From Pseudolabrys sp. (lineage in GTDB: Bacteria > Pseudomonadota > Alphaproteobacteria > Rhizobiales > Xanthobacteraceae): a stretch of DNA of 64,000 nucleotides. The notes beneath the pieces are model-generated. The model saw only the letters and a list, made by a program, of their open reading frames with translations. It searched no databases and was not told where the DNA came from. Numbering within the stretch: position 1 is the stretch's first letter; each line of letters starts with the position of its first letter. Position numbers and translations under genes: made by a program. Location of the stretch: NCBI GenBank assembly GCA_017849615.1, contig JAFIGS010000014.1, positions 62,001 through 126,000 of the forward strand, read 5' to 3'. Positions 44,990 through 53,902 of the stretch are shown piece by piece.

Positions 44990-47900
44990 ATGAAATTTGG
45001 TGTCCCGTGGAGTGTCAAAGGCATCCGGCCCGAAGCCCGCGAGACAGCCAAGGAAGCGGCTCGCCGGTCCGGCATGCCTTTGGGCGAATGGCTGAATTCG
45101 GTCATTCTGCAGCAAGCCGGGGACTTTGACGACGAGGACGCCTACGGCGCCCAGGACATGTCCTCCGTTCATGAACGGCTGGACGACATCACCCGCCGCC
45201 TCGACCAGTTCTCCCGCAAGGGTCCGGAGGCCTATGCCCCGCGCCGCGACCGCGCCCCCGCCGGTCCCAACAACGACCAGCTCGTCCAGCTGATCGCCCG
45301 GCTCGACCAGCGCATCGAGAGCCTCGCCCAATTGCCGCGCATGATGGCGCCCTACGCGCCGCCGCTGGCGCCGCAGGCCCCGGCCTGGGCCCATGCCCCG
45401 CAAATGCCGGCGCAGATGCAGCCGCCGATGGCGCGGCCGCCCATCCCGCAACAACCGCTGCCGCAACAGCCCGGCCTGCCGCTCGGCCTCGACCGCGCCG
45501 CCGCCGACATCGCCGCTCGCCAGCGCAGCCTGAACGGCATTGCGCCTCAGGCCGCGCCGATGGCTCCGCCGAACGCGCCGCTACCGCATGTCGTTACCGC
45601 TCCGGCCACCCCCGCTTACGTCCCGGCGGTGCCGACGCAGGACCTGTCCGGGCTCGAAGAGCACCTGCGGCAGATCACCGACCAGATCGAGACCTTGCGC
45701 CGCCCCGGCGTCGAGGACGCCATCAACGCCCTGCGCGCCGAACTCGGCGATATCGGCCGGGCGCTCAACGAGGCCATGCCGCGCCAGGCCATCGACGCCA
45801 TCGAGCGGCAGATCCAGGGGCTGACCCAGCGCATCGCCGAAGGCCGCCAGAATGGCGGCGACGCCGGCGCGCTCGGCGGTATCGAGCACGGCCTCGCCGA
45901 GGTGCGCGACGCGCTGCGCGGCCTGACCCCGGCCGAAAACCTCGTCGGCTTTAACGATGCCGTGGACGGCCTCGCGCACAAGATCGACATGATCGTGGCC
46001 CGCCGCGATCCGGAAATGCTCGGCCAGCTCGAGCGCGCCATCACCACCTTGCGCGAGATGACCGGCCACGTCGCGTCCAACGACGCGGTCAGCCGGCTTG
46101 CCGCGCAGGTCGCGGAGCTGGGCGACAAGGTCGATCATTTCGCCATGGGCGGCGCCCAGGACGCGCTCAACAATCTCGAGCACCGCATCAGCGCGCTCGC
46201 CGATGCGCTCGCCGTCCGCTCGCAGAACGGCGCCAGCGTACCGCCGCGGCTGGAAGCGCTGGTCGAGTCGCTGTCGGACAAGATCGAGCAGATCCAGCAG
46301 TCGCGCGGCGACAACGTCGCCGTCGGCCATCTCGAGGATCAGATCGTCGCACTGGTGCAGCGCCTCGACGCTTCCGATTCACGACTCGGCCATCTCGAAG
46401 CCATCGAACGCGGCCTCGGCGATCTCCTCGTCCATATCGAGGAACTGCGCGCCAACAAGAATCCCGGCGCCGTTCGCGAAGAAAACGCGCCGCATGTGGC
46501 CCATTTGCAGGAGCAACTGGCGCGCACGCAGTCGGCGCTCGACGCCATGCACGGCACGCTCGGCATCGTCGTCGATCGACTCGCCACCATCGAAAAGGGC
46601 GTGCGCGAGCCGCGGCCGGCCGCCCCGATGGCCGGTTATGACCAAGAGATGGAATTGACGCAGCCGGTCGGCCGCGTCGCCGCCCGCACCGTGTTCGACG
46701 AGCCGCTGCAGGCCCAGCCCGCTCCGCAGCCGGCGCAGCCACGCATGGACATTGAGACGGCGCCGCCGCCGGTGGCAGCGCCACAGCCGGAGCCGGCACG
46801 GTTGCCGCCGCGGCCCTATCCGCAACAGCCGGCGCCGGAGCTGGCGGCCGCGCTGGCGATGCAGCCGGCCGCGCAACCCGCGCCGCAACAGGCTGTCCAG
46901 CAGCCGGTGCAGCAGCAGGCGCCGCGCCGCCTGCCGCCGGTCACGCATCTGCCGATCAATCCCGACCTGCCGCCCGACATGCCGATCGAGCCGGGTTCGA
47001 CGCCGCCGCGCTTTGCCGGCAGCCACGCCGCCCGCATCGCCGCTTCGGAAGCCGCGCTCGGACCGGCGCGGGCCAAACTGCAGGCCGAGCCGGAGAGCAA
47101 GTCCGGCTTTATCGCCGCCGCGCGCCGCGCGGCGCAGATCGCGATGCGGTCGAACAAGCCTTCGGCCGCACCGCGCGCGCCGGAGCCGGAAATTTCGGAA
47201 TACCTGCCGCACGATCAGGAGGCCCGGCCCTCGCTGCGCTCCTCGGTCGCGAAGAAGATCAAGTCGGTCTTCATCGCCGCCAGCCTGGTCGCCGTCATCA
47301 TCGGCGGCATCCAGATCGCCAGCAAGTTCTTCAACTTCAGCCCCTCGTCGCAATCCACGCAGAACGCCATCAACAGCCTGCCCACGTCGCCGCCGCCGGC
47401 CGGCGACGATCCGCTGGTCACGCATTCGCTGACCGCGCCGATCAAGCCGTTCGACGGCTCCGGTACCGTAACCGGCGCGACGCCGAACAACGGGCCGGTC
47501 CGCAATGTGACGCCGGGCATCCTGCCGGGCTCCGACTCCTCGTCGCTGCTCTCGGCGCCGATGCTCAATCCGCCGCCGCGCACCACCCCGAACACGGCGG
47601 CGCCGGCCAACGACGTGACCGGAAGCATCACGCCACGCCCGTCCAGGGCGAAGCCGGCCAGCGTCTATGGCGACGTCGACCTGCCGATCGCCATCGGCGG
47701 CGCTCGCCTGCGCGACGCGGCGCTCGGCGGCGATGCCGTCGCCGCCTACGAGATCGCGCAGCGCTTTGCCGAAGGCCGCGGCGGCGTCGCCGCCAATGCC
47801 GAGGAGGCCGCGCGCTGGTTCGAACGCTCCGCCGGCAAAGGCTTCGTCCCGGCGCAATTCCGCTACGCCAGCACGCTCGAGAAGGGCAATGGCGTGAAGA

Positions 47901-48442
47901 AGGCGCTCGGCCAGGCGCGCAAGCTCTACGTCGCGGCCGCTGCCAAGGGTCACGCCAAGGCCATGCATAACCTGGCGGTGCTCTACGCCGAAGGCATCGA
48001 CGGCAAGCCGGATTACGTCACCGCGGCGCAGTGGTTCCGCAAGGCCGCCGACCACGGCGTCGGCGACAGCCAGTACAATCTCGGCATTCTCTGCGCCCGC
48101 GGCCTCGGCGTGGAGAAGAATTTCAACGACGCCTACCAGTGGTTTGCGCTGGCCGCCGCCCAGGGCGACCGCGAAGCCGCCAAGAAGCGTGACGAGATCG
48201 CCAGCCGGCTCGAGCCCGACGAACTCACCGCGGCCCAGGCCGCGGTCAAGAAGTTCGCCGCCAGGCCGCAGCCCGCCGAAGCGATCGCGGTCCCCGCGCC
48301 ACAGGGCGGCTGGGACGATAACGGCAACGCCGAGAGCCCCGCGGCTCCGGCGCCCGGCCCGGTTAGCAAGCCGCAACCCCGGCCGCAGACCTCGCGCGCC
48401 GCCGCCGCGCCGCTGAACCTCAGCAGCATGGGCCGGAATTAA
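44990..48442 (+). CDS. PodJ-like polar localisation factor with SEL1 repeats
   Basis: A 1150-residue protein. It begins with the PodJ-type motif F-G-V-P-W-S-V-K-G-I-R-P-E-A-R-E-T-A-K-E-A-A (written with gaps in mind) and M-P-L-G-E-W-L-N. Residues 60-540 are coiled-coil-rich, about 540-680 are proline/glutamine-rich, one membrane helix lies at 758-777, and about 903-1073 hold four SEL1 repeats in the periplasm. This is the layout of Caulobacter PodJ, which organises one cell pole. The ATG at 44990 is chosen over a TTG at 44978. Residues before the SEL1 part are low-complexity. Confidence 0.83.
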   Translation: MKFGVPWSVKGIRPEARETAKEAARRSGMPLGEWLNSVILQQAGDFDDEDAYGAQDMSSVHERLDDITRRLDQFSRKGPEAYAPRRDRAPAGPNNDQLVQLIARLDQRIESLAQLPRMMAPYAPPLAPQAPAWAHAPQMPAQMQPPMARPPIPQQPLPQQPGLPLGLDRAAADIAARQRSLNGIAPQAAPMAPPNAPLPHVVTAPATPAYVPAVPTQDLSGLEEHLRQITDQIETLRRPGVEDAINALRAELGDIGRALNEAMPRQAIDAIERQIQGLTQRIAEGRQNGGDAGALGGIEHGLAEVRDALRGLTPAENLVGFNDAVDGLAHKIDMIVARRDPEMLGQLERAITTLREMTGHVASNDAVSRLAAQVAELGDKVDHFAMGGAQDALNNLEHRISALADALAVRSQNGASVPPRLEALVESLSDKIEQIQQSRGDNVAVGHLEDQIVALVQRLDASDSRLGHLEAIERGLGDLLVHIEELRANKNPGAVREENAPHVAHLQEQLARTQSALDAMHGTLGIVVDRLATIEKGVREPRPAAPMAGYDQEMELTQPVGRVAARTVFDEPLQAQPAPQPAQPRMDIETAPPPVAAPQPEPARLPPRPYPQQPAPELAAALAMQPAAQPAPQQAVQQPVQQQAPRRLPPVTHLPINPDLPPDMPIEPGSTPPRFAGSHAARIAASEAALGPARAKLQAEPESKSGFIAAARRAAQIAMRSNKPSAAPRAPEPEISEYLPHDQEARPSLRSSVAKKIKSVFIAASLVAVIIGGIQIASKFFNFSPSSQSTQNAINSLPTSPPPAGDDPLVTHSLTAPIKPFDGSGTVTGATPNNGPVRNVTPGILPGSDSSSLLSAPMLNPPPRTTPNTAAPANDVTGSITPRPSRAKPASVYGDVDLPIAIGGARLRDAALGGDAVAAYEIAQRFAEGRGGVAANAEEAARWFERSAGKGFVPAQFRYASTLEKGNGVKKALGQARKLYVAAAAKGHAKAMHNLAVLYAEGIDGKPDYVTAAQWFRKAADHGVGDSQYNLGILCARGLGVEKNFNDAYQWFALAAAQGDREAAKKRDEIASRLEPDELTAAQAAVKKFAARPQPAEAIAVPAPQGGWDDNGNAESPAAPAPGPVSKPQPRPQTSRAAAAPLNLSSMGRN

Positions 48443-48685
48443 GTTTAAATCCGCGAAAGCGGTGACCTCGCGCCGGCAAGGGTGTTCAATCGCGCCGAAT
48501 CGCGCGAAGACGTATGCGTGTCTTGAAACATCGTCAGGCTCGATCCGAGCCGATGCGTCGCAGGCGGCGCCTCACTTAGACCCGGATCGAAATCTACGGA
48601 TGTCCGGCACGTGATCCGCGGCGGCGACGGCCGCCGGCGCGGAGTGCGCTTCCGACCCACGCCCTGAACGCCGGACGACGTCGCC

Positions 48686-49609
48686 TTGCAGATCTACCTC
48701 CCGATCGCCGACCTGCCTGTCAACATCTTCCTGGTTTTCGGGATGGGCCTGACCATCGGCTTCATCTCGGGCATGTTCGGCATCGGCGGCGGCTTCCTGA
48801 TGACGCCGCTGCTGATCTTCATTGGCATCTCGCCGGCGGTCGCGGTGGCCAGCGTCACCAGCCACATCGCCGCCTCCTCCTTCACCGGCGCGATCAACTA
48901 CTGGCGTAAGCGTGCCGTCGACATATCGCTCGCCTTGATGCTGCTGGCGGCCGGCATCGTCGGCACCGCGGCCGGCGTCTGGCTGTTCACCGTGCTGCGC
49001 GCGATCGATCAGCTCGATCTCGTCATCGGCCTGTCCTACGTGACGCTGCTGACCACCGTCGGCGCGCTGATGATCAATGAAGGCGTGCAGGCGGAACTGC
49101 GGGCGCGGCGCGGCGGCCCGGGCACCTTGCGCCGGCCGGGCAGCCACACCTTCGTTCACGGCCTGCCACTGAAGATGCGCTTCAAGCGCTCCAAGATCTA
49201 TGTGTCGGTCATTCCGGTCTGGGGCATCGGCTTCATGATCGGCTTCATCGGCGCCGTGCTCGGTATCGGCGGCGGCTTCCTTCTGGTGCCGATGCTCATC
49301 TATTTCCTGCGCGTGCCGACCGCGACCGTGATCGGCACATCGATGGTGATGACCCTCATCACCATGACCTCCGCCACCGTGATGCACGCCGCCACCAACC
49401 ACCTGGTCGATGCGGTGCTGGCGCTGATCCTGATGGTGGGCGGCGTCATCGGCGCGCAGTTCGGCGCCCATACCGGCCAGCGCATGCGCGCCGAGCGCCT
49501 GCGCCTGCTGCTCGGCCTCCTCGTCTTCATGGTCGGCATGCGCTTCGCCTACGAACTGGTCGTGCAGCCCAACGAGCTGTACTCGATCCGCATGGTGGGG
49601 TTCGACTGA
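48686..49609 (+). CDS. TauE/SafE-family sulfite/anion permease
   Basis: A 307-residue protein with about eight membrane helices in two homologous halves. Each half has the family motif: G-F-I-S-G-M-F-G-I-G-G-G-F-L near residue 25 and G-F-I-G-A-V-L-G-I-G-G-G-F-L later. TauE/SafE members move sulfite, sulfoacetate or similar anions out of the cell. The start is a TTG at 48686 with no better choice in frame. The stop overlaps the next gene by one base, and that partner (TIGR02186-type) commonly accompanies this permease in alphaproteobacteria. Confidence 0.9.
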   Translation: MQIYLPIADLPVNIFLVFGMGLTIGFISGMFGIGGGFLMTPLLIFIGISPAVAVASVTSHIAASSFTGAINYWRKRAVDISLALMLLAAGIVGTAAGVWLFTVLRAIDQLDLVIGLSYVTLLTTVGALMINEGVQAELRARRGGPGTLRRPGSHTFVHGLPLKMRFKRSKIYVSVIPVWGIGFMIGFIGAVLGIGGGFLLVPMLIYFLRVPTATVIGTSMVMTLITMTSATVMHAATNHLVDAVLALILMVGGVIGAQFGAHTGQRMRAERLRLLLGLLVFMVGMRFAYELVVQPNELYSIRMVGFD

Positions 49610-50385
49610 TGCACCGCCTCGCCGCCATCGCCGCGATCCTTGCCTGCGCCGCCGCGCTGTCGCCGGCCCGCGCCGAAAACCTGGTGCTGTCGCTGTCGAC
49701 GCACCGCGTCGCCGTCACCTCGAGCTTCGTCGGCGCCGACCTCGTGCTGTTCGGCACCGTGGAGCCCGACGCGCCGCGCGCGGCGCTGCGCAACAATTAC
49801 GACATCGTCGCCACCGTGAGCGGGCCGCGCGCCACCTTGCGCACGCGGCGCAAGGCGCGCGTGCTCGGCATCTGGGTCAATGTCGATACCCGCGAGTTCA
49901 TCCGCGTACCGTCCTATCTCGCCGTGCTCAGCAATCGGCCGGTCGCCGACATCACCAGCGCCGAGACGGCGCGGCGCATGCAGCTCGGGCTGAACCAGGT
50001 CATCCTCACGCAGCGCATCGGCGCCGACTTCGCCGACACCGTGCCCGACGATCCGTTCCGCGTGAACTACATCAACCTGAAGAAGGAAGCCGGCCACTAT
50101 CGCGAAATGTCGAACGGCGTCACCTTCCTGACCCCGACCGTGTTCCGCGTCGCCATTCCGCTGCCGGCCGATGTCGTCACCGGCGGCTATTCCGTGGACG
50201 TCAAACTGTTCGCCGACGGAAAACTCGTCACGCGCAACAATACCGCGCTGGAAGTGATCAAGACCGGCATCGAGCAATACGTCTTTGAGGCCTCGCAGCA
50301 CCACGGCCTGGTCTACGGCATCGTCGCCGCCATGATGGCGCTGTTCATCGGCTGGGCCGGCAGCGTGGTGTTCCGGAGGGATTAG
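49609..50385 (+). CDS. TIGR02186-type membrane-anchored protein paired with TauE/SafE permease
   Basis: A 258-residue protein with a signal peptide (1-22, ending A-R-A), a periplasmic beta-rich part starting L-V-L-S-L-S-T-H-R-V-A-V-T-S-S-F-V-G, and one C-terminal membrane helix (about 232-252). It matches the TIGR02186 conserved family found next to TauE-type permeases. Its ATG overlaps the permease stop (TGATG), so the two are co-translated and probably form a complex. The precise role is unknown. Confidence 0.83.
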   Translation: MHRLAAIAAILACAAALSPARAENLVLSLSTHRVAVTSSFVGADLVLFGTVEPDAPRAALRNNYDIVATVSGPRATLRTRRKARVLGIWVNVDTREFIRVPSYLAVLSNRPVADITSAETARRMQLGLNQVILTQRIGADFADTVPDDPFRVNYINLKKEAGHYREMSNGVTFLTPTVFRVAIPLPADVVTGGYSVDVKLFADGKLVTRNNTALEVIKTGIEQYVFEASQHHGLVYGIVAAMMALFIGWAGSVVFRRD

Positions 50386-50513
50386 GTCCCGGACGCGGCG
50401 CAGCACGAAGTGATGCGACGCAGATTCGGGACCGCCTCAAGTTCCGCGTTCGCGAAGGTCCCGGTTCAGCAGCGCATCGTTCGCTGCGCTCACGCTGCAC
50501 CGCGCCCGGGACA
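50386..50513. repeat. Intergenic palindromic repeat, family D (copy 2)
   Basis: Starts GTCCCGGACGCGGCGCAGC and ends CGCGCCCGGGAC, with inner ATTCGGGACC and GGTCCCGGTTC arms, matching the layout and sequence of 26591-26718. It lies between the convergent TIGR02186-type and phosphoesterase genes. Confidence 0.8.
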
Positions 50514-50519
50514 AGAAGA

Positions 50520-51272
50520 TCAATCCCCCAGGCAGCGCTTCGCCGTGAAGGCGTAGAGCCGGTCCGACCCCAGCATATGCGCGGTGAAGTCGAGCGCGCC
50601 GAACAGGTCGGCGAAAGCGGCGTCACGAATGTTCAGGCCGCCGGTGAATTCGCCGAAGGCCGGCATCACCATGCGGGTGGCATCGACGGCAAAGCAGCGG
50701 CGGCGCACCGAACGGCCGCGCTGCGAAATCTTCGCCACCGGATGCAGATGACCGGCGATCTCGCCATGCGCGCCGCTCGGCAGATGGCGGAAGGTCAGCG
50801 CGTCGATGGTCAAGGTGTGCGTGAACACGCCGCCGATGCCGTCGGCCGGTTCCGGATCGTGATTTCCGGTGATCCAGACCCAATCGCGGCCGCGTTGCAG
50901 CGCCGCGATGCTGTCGCGGTCCTCAGCGGCCAGCCGCGACGGCCCGCCGCCGTCATGGAAGCTGTCGCCGAGCGCGACCATCATGCGCGGGGCATAATGC
51001 GCGATGAGTTTGGTCAGCCGCGCGAGAGTCGCGGCGGTATCGTAAGGCGGCAGCAGCATACCGCGCCGGGCGAAGCTCGAACCTTTTTCCAGGTGCAGAT
51101 CGCTGACCACGAGCAGACCGTGCGCGGGCCAATACAGCGCGCCGCAGGGGTCGCACACCAGCGAGACAGCATTGATCGAAACAATATGATCCGCTCGTCC
51201 CCGCGAAAGCGGGGACCCAGTGCCTTCATCTTCTGGATTCCCGCTTGCGCGGGAATGAGCGGAGTAGCTCAA
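50520..51272 (-). CDS. pdeM: Ligase-associated DNA-damage-response metallophosphoesterase (PdeM-type)
   Basis: A calcineurin-like phosphoesterase of the four-gene DNA repair module. All metal motifs are present: V-V-S-D-L-H-L-E-K-G, L-G-D-S-F-H-D, G-N-H-D-P-E and G-H-L-H-P. The conserved part begins around L-V-C-D-P-C-G-A-L-Y-W-P-A-H. Upstream of this the only open start is a TTG at 51272 that overlaps the helicase stop (TTGA); about 22 of the first 30 residues are then encoded by a palindromic repeat. A GTG at 51158 is an alternative start but trims family residues. The start is therefore uncertain. Confidence 0.85.
   Translation of the reverse strand: MSYSAHSRASGNPEDEGTGSPLSRGRADHIVSINAVSLVCDPCGALYWPAHGLLVVSDLHLEKGSSFARRGMLLPPYDTAATLARLTKLIAHYAPRMMVALGDSFHDGGGPSRLAAEDRDSIAALQRGRDWVWITGNHDPEPADGIGGVFTHTLTIDALTFRHLPSGAHGEIAGHLHPVAKISQRGRSVRRRCFAVDATRMVMPAFGEFTGGLNIRDAAFADLFGALDFTAHMLGSDRLYAFTAKRCLGD
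51195..51260. repeat. Palindromic repeat, family H, inside the 5' end of the phosphoesterase gene
   Basis: Two hairpins: GTCCCCGC-GAAA-GCGGGGAC at 51197-51216 and ATTCCCGC-TTGC-GCGGGAAT at 51237-51256. It is the rhizobial-type intergenic repeat but here lies in frame within the predicted N-terminus of the phosphoesterase gene, right after the helicase stop. Confidence 0.8.
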
Positions 51273-53902
51273 TTCATCGCTTCCTTGATCAACTCGTCGG
51301 CGGCTTCCGCCAGCAGCGTGTCCGCCGCCTCGCCATAGACCGTTTCGCGGCCGATCTCCAGCATCACCGGAACCGCCAGCGGCGAGACGTGGTCCAGCCG
51401 TTTATGGACGATTCGGCCCTTAACGCGCGACAGCATTTCCGACAGCCGCTTGATATCGAGCAGCCCGGTCGCGGCGTCGGCCCGCGCCGCGCGCAGCAGG
51501 ATGTGATCGGCCTGATGCTTGCGCAAGACGTCGTAAACAAGATCGGTGGAAATCGTGAGTTGCCGCCGCGTCTTTTCCTCACCGGGGAACCGGCGCTCGA
51601 TCAGCCCGGCGATGATGGCGCAAGTGCGGAAGGTGCGTTTCATCAAGGCCGATTCATCGAGCCAGGCCTCAAGATCGTCGCCGAGCATGTCTTCGGCGAA
51701 GAGTTCCGCCAGCGACAGGCCGCCCTTCGCAATCCGCAGCCCCAAATCGCCAAGGCCCCACACCGCCAGCGCATATTCGTTGGCGACGAAACCGAGCGGC
51801 TTCAGCCCCCAGCGCTCAAGCCGCCGCGTAAGCAGCATGCCGAGTGTCTGATGCGCGAGGCGGCCCTCGAACGGATAGCAGACCAGATAATTCTTGGCCG
51901 CACGCGGAAAGGTCTCGACCAGCAGATCGTTCGCCGGCGGCAACAACGACCGCCACTCCTGGATCTTCAGCCACTCGCGCACTTGCTCCGGCAACGCGCC
52001 CCACGCTTTCGGATCGGCGAGAATGTCGCGCACGCGCGAAGCCAGATACGTCGACAGCGGAAACTTGCCGCCTTCGTAAGCCGGCACTTTCGGATCGGTG
52101 GCGTTGGAGCGCGAGGCATAGACTTCGTTTTCGACCAGCGCCTCGTAGCGCAATATTTCGCCGGCGAAGACGAAGGTGTCGCCCGGCGTCAGGCCTTCGA
52201 TGAAATATTCCTCGACCTGGCCGAGCACGCGGCCGCCGCGCGGAATGACCGTCGTCGAACGCCGCGAGCGCATGAGGCGAACTTTCAGCATGTCGGCTTC
52301 GACGATGGTGCCGATATTCATGCGATAGCGCTGCGCCACGTTCGGATGCGTGACGCGCCACTTGTTGTCCTTGCCGAGACGGATCTTGGCGAAACGCTCA
52401 TAGGCTTTCAGCGCATAGCCGCCCGTGGCGACGAAATCGATGACGCCATCGAAGTCGCTGCGCGCGAGTTTGGCGTATGGCGCGGCGGCGCGAACCTCAT
52501 CATACAGTTCGTCGGCGGTGAACGGCTCGCCAACGGCGCGGCCGAGCACATGCTGCGCCAGCACGTCGAGCGCGCCGGTGCGGAGCGGCGGCGTGTCTTG
52601 AGCATTCTCGGCGACCGCGCCGATCGCCGCTGTGCATTCCAGCACTTCGAAGCGGTTGGACGGCACCAGCACCGCCTTCGACGGCTCGTCGAGCCGGTGA
52701 TTGGCGCGGCCGATCCGCTGCAGCAACCGCGACGAGCCTTTCGGCGCGCCGATATTGACGACCAGATCGACATCGCCCCAGTCGATGCCGAGATCGAGCG
52801 AGGAGGTACACACCACCGCGCGCAATTTGCCGGCGGCCATGGCGTCCTCGACCTTGCGGCGCTGCGCGACATCGAGCGAGCCGTGATGCAGGGCGATGGC
52901 GAGGTTGTCGTCATTGATGCCCCACAAAGCCTGAAACATGAATTCGGCCTGGCTGCGGGTGTTGACGAAGATGAGCGTCGTCTTGTGCGCCTTGATCAGA
53001 TCGTAGACTTCGCCCAGCGCGTGACGCGCCGAGTGGCCGGCCCAGGGCAGCCGCTCGGTGGTCTGCAGCATCGACACATCCGGCTGGGCGCCGGCTTGCG
53101 CGATGACGAGATCAGCAAACACCACGCCGTCCGGCGGCTGCGGCACGAGATAACGACGTAGCTCATCGGGTTCGGCGACGGTGGCAGAGAGCCCGACGGC
53201 GGTCAGCCCCGGCGCCAGCGTGAACAGCCGCGCGAGGCCCAGCGACAACAGATCTCCCCGTTTGGACAGCACCAACGAATGCAGTTCGTCGAGAATGACG
53301 CGCTTGAGCGAGCCGAACAGGAACGGCGCGTCGGCGGTGGCGAGCAGCAGCGCCAGTTGCTCGGGCGTCGTGAGCAGGATGTCGGGCGGATCGCGGCGCT
53401 GGCGCTGCCGCTTGGAGGTCGGCGTGTCGCCGGTGCGAGTCTCCAGCCGGATCGGCAGCTTCATCTCGGCGACCGGCGCTTCGAGATTGCGCGCGATATC
53501 GACGGCCAGCGCCTTCAGCGGCGAGATGTAGAGCGTGTGCAGACCGCCTTCTCTTCCTTCTCCCCGCTTGCGGGGAGAAGGTGGCGAGGCGCGCAGTGCC
53601 GAGACGGATGAGGGGGCCTCCTCCGACGTCAACACCCCCTCACCCGGCTGCCCCCGGCTCTTCGCCGGGAACAGCCGACCTCTCCCCGCAGGCGGGGAGA
53701 GGTGAAGAGAGCGCTCATGCAGCTCCACCAGCGTCGGCAGAAAACCGGCCAGCGTCTTGCCGCCGCCGGTGGGCGCGATCAGCAGCGACGATGTCCCGGC
53801 GCGCGCTTTCTCCAGCAACGCCAATTGATGCGCACGCGGCTGCCACCCGCGCGCGGCAAACCAGTTCGCAAAGATGTCCGGGAGCGGCGCCGATGCGCTC
53901 AA
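51269..53902 (-). CDS. lhr: Ligase-associated Lhr-like DEXH-box DNA helicase, with an in-frame repeat insertion
   Basis: An 877-residue superfamily 2 helicase (Lhr-Core type). Walker A is A-P-T-G-G-G-K-T at residues 43-50, motif II is L-D-E-L-H, motif III is L-S-A-T-V, and helicase-C has R-I-G-R-A-N-H-R. The family C-terminal winged-helix and DUF4145-like part fills about 400-877. Residues about 65-120 are encoded by a palindromic repeat that sits between motif I and motif Ia (L-Y-I-S-P-L-K-A-L), a region that is normally short. The TTG at 53902 overlaps the methyltransferase stop. Working with the ligase, exonuclease and phosphoesterase, it repairs DNA damage. Confidence 0.92.
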   Translation of the reverse strand: MSASAPLPDIFANWFAARGWQPRAHQLALLEKARAGTSSLLIAPTGGGKTLAGFLPTLVELHERSLHLSPPAGRGRLFPAKSRGQPGEGVLTSEEAPSSVSALRASPPSPRKRGEGREGGLHTLYISPLKALAVDIARNLEAPVAEMKLPIRLETRTGDTPTSKRQRQRRDPPDILLTTPEQLALLLATADAPFLFGSLKRVILDELHSLVLSKRGDLLSLGLARLFTLAPGLTAVGLSATVAEPDELRRYLVPQPPDGVVFADLVIAQAGAQPDVSMLQTTERLPWAGHSARHALGEVYDLIKAHKTTLIFVNTRSQAEFMFQALWGINDDNLAIALHHGSLDVAQRRKVEDAMAAGKLRAVVCTSSLDLGIDWGDVDLVVNIGAPKGSSRLLQRIGRANHRLDEPSKAVLVPSNRFEVLECTAAIGAVAENAQDTPPLRTGALDVLAQHVLGRAVGEPFTADELYDEVRAAAPYAKLARSDFDGVIDFVATGGYALKAYERFAKIRLGKDNKWRVTHPNVAQRYRMNIGTIVEADMLKVRLMRSRRSTTVIPRGGRVLGQVEEYFIEGLTPGDTFVFAGEILRYEALVENEVYASRSNATDPKVPAYEGGKFPLSTYLASRVRDILADPKAWGALPEQVREWLKIQEWRSLLPPANDLLVETFPRAAKNYLVCYPFEGRLAHQTLGMLLTRRLERWGLKPLGFVANEYALAVWGLGDLGLRIAKGGLSLAELFAEDMLGDDLEAWLDESALMKRTFRTCAIIAGLIERRFPGEEKTRRQLTISTDLVYDVLRKHQADHILLRAARADAATGLLDIKRLSEMLSRVKGRIVHKRLDHVSPLAVPVMLEIGRETVYGEAADTLLAEAADELIKEAMN
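53553..53706. repeat. Palindromic repeat, family G, inserted in frame in the Lhr-like helicase gene
   Basis: CTTCTCCCCGC-TT-GCGGGGAGAAG at 53557-53580 and ACCTCTCCCCGC-AG-GCGGGGAGAGGT at 53678-53703 bound a 154-base stretch that keeps the reading frame open and adds roughly 50 codons rich in S, P, R and G. Confidence 0.8.

Noticed and set aside
46379-48376. 665-residue minus-strand open frame
   Set aside because: Antisense to the PodJ-like gene; arginine- and glycine-rich with no domain pattern.
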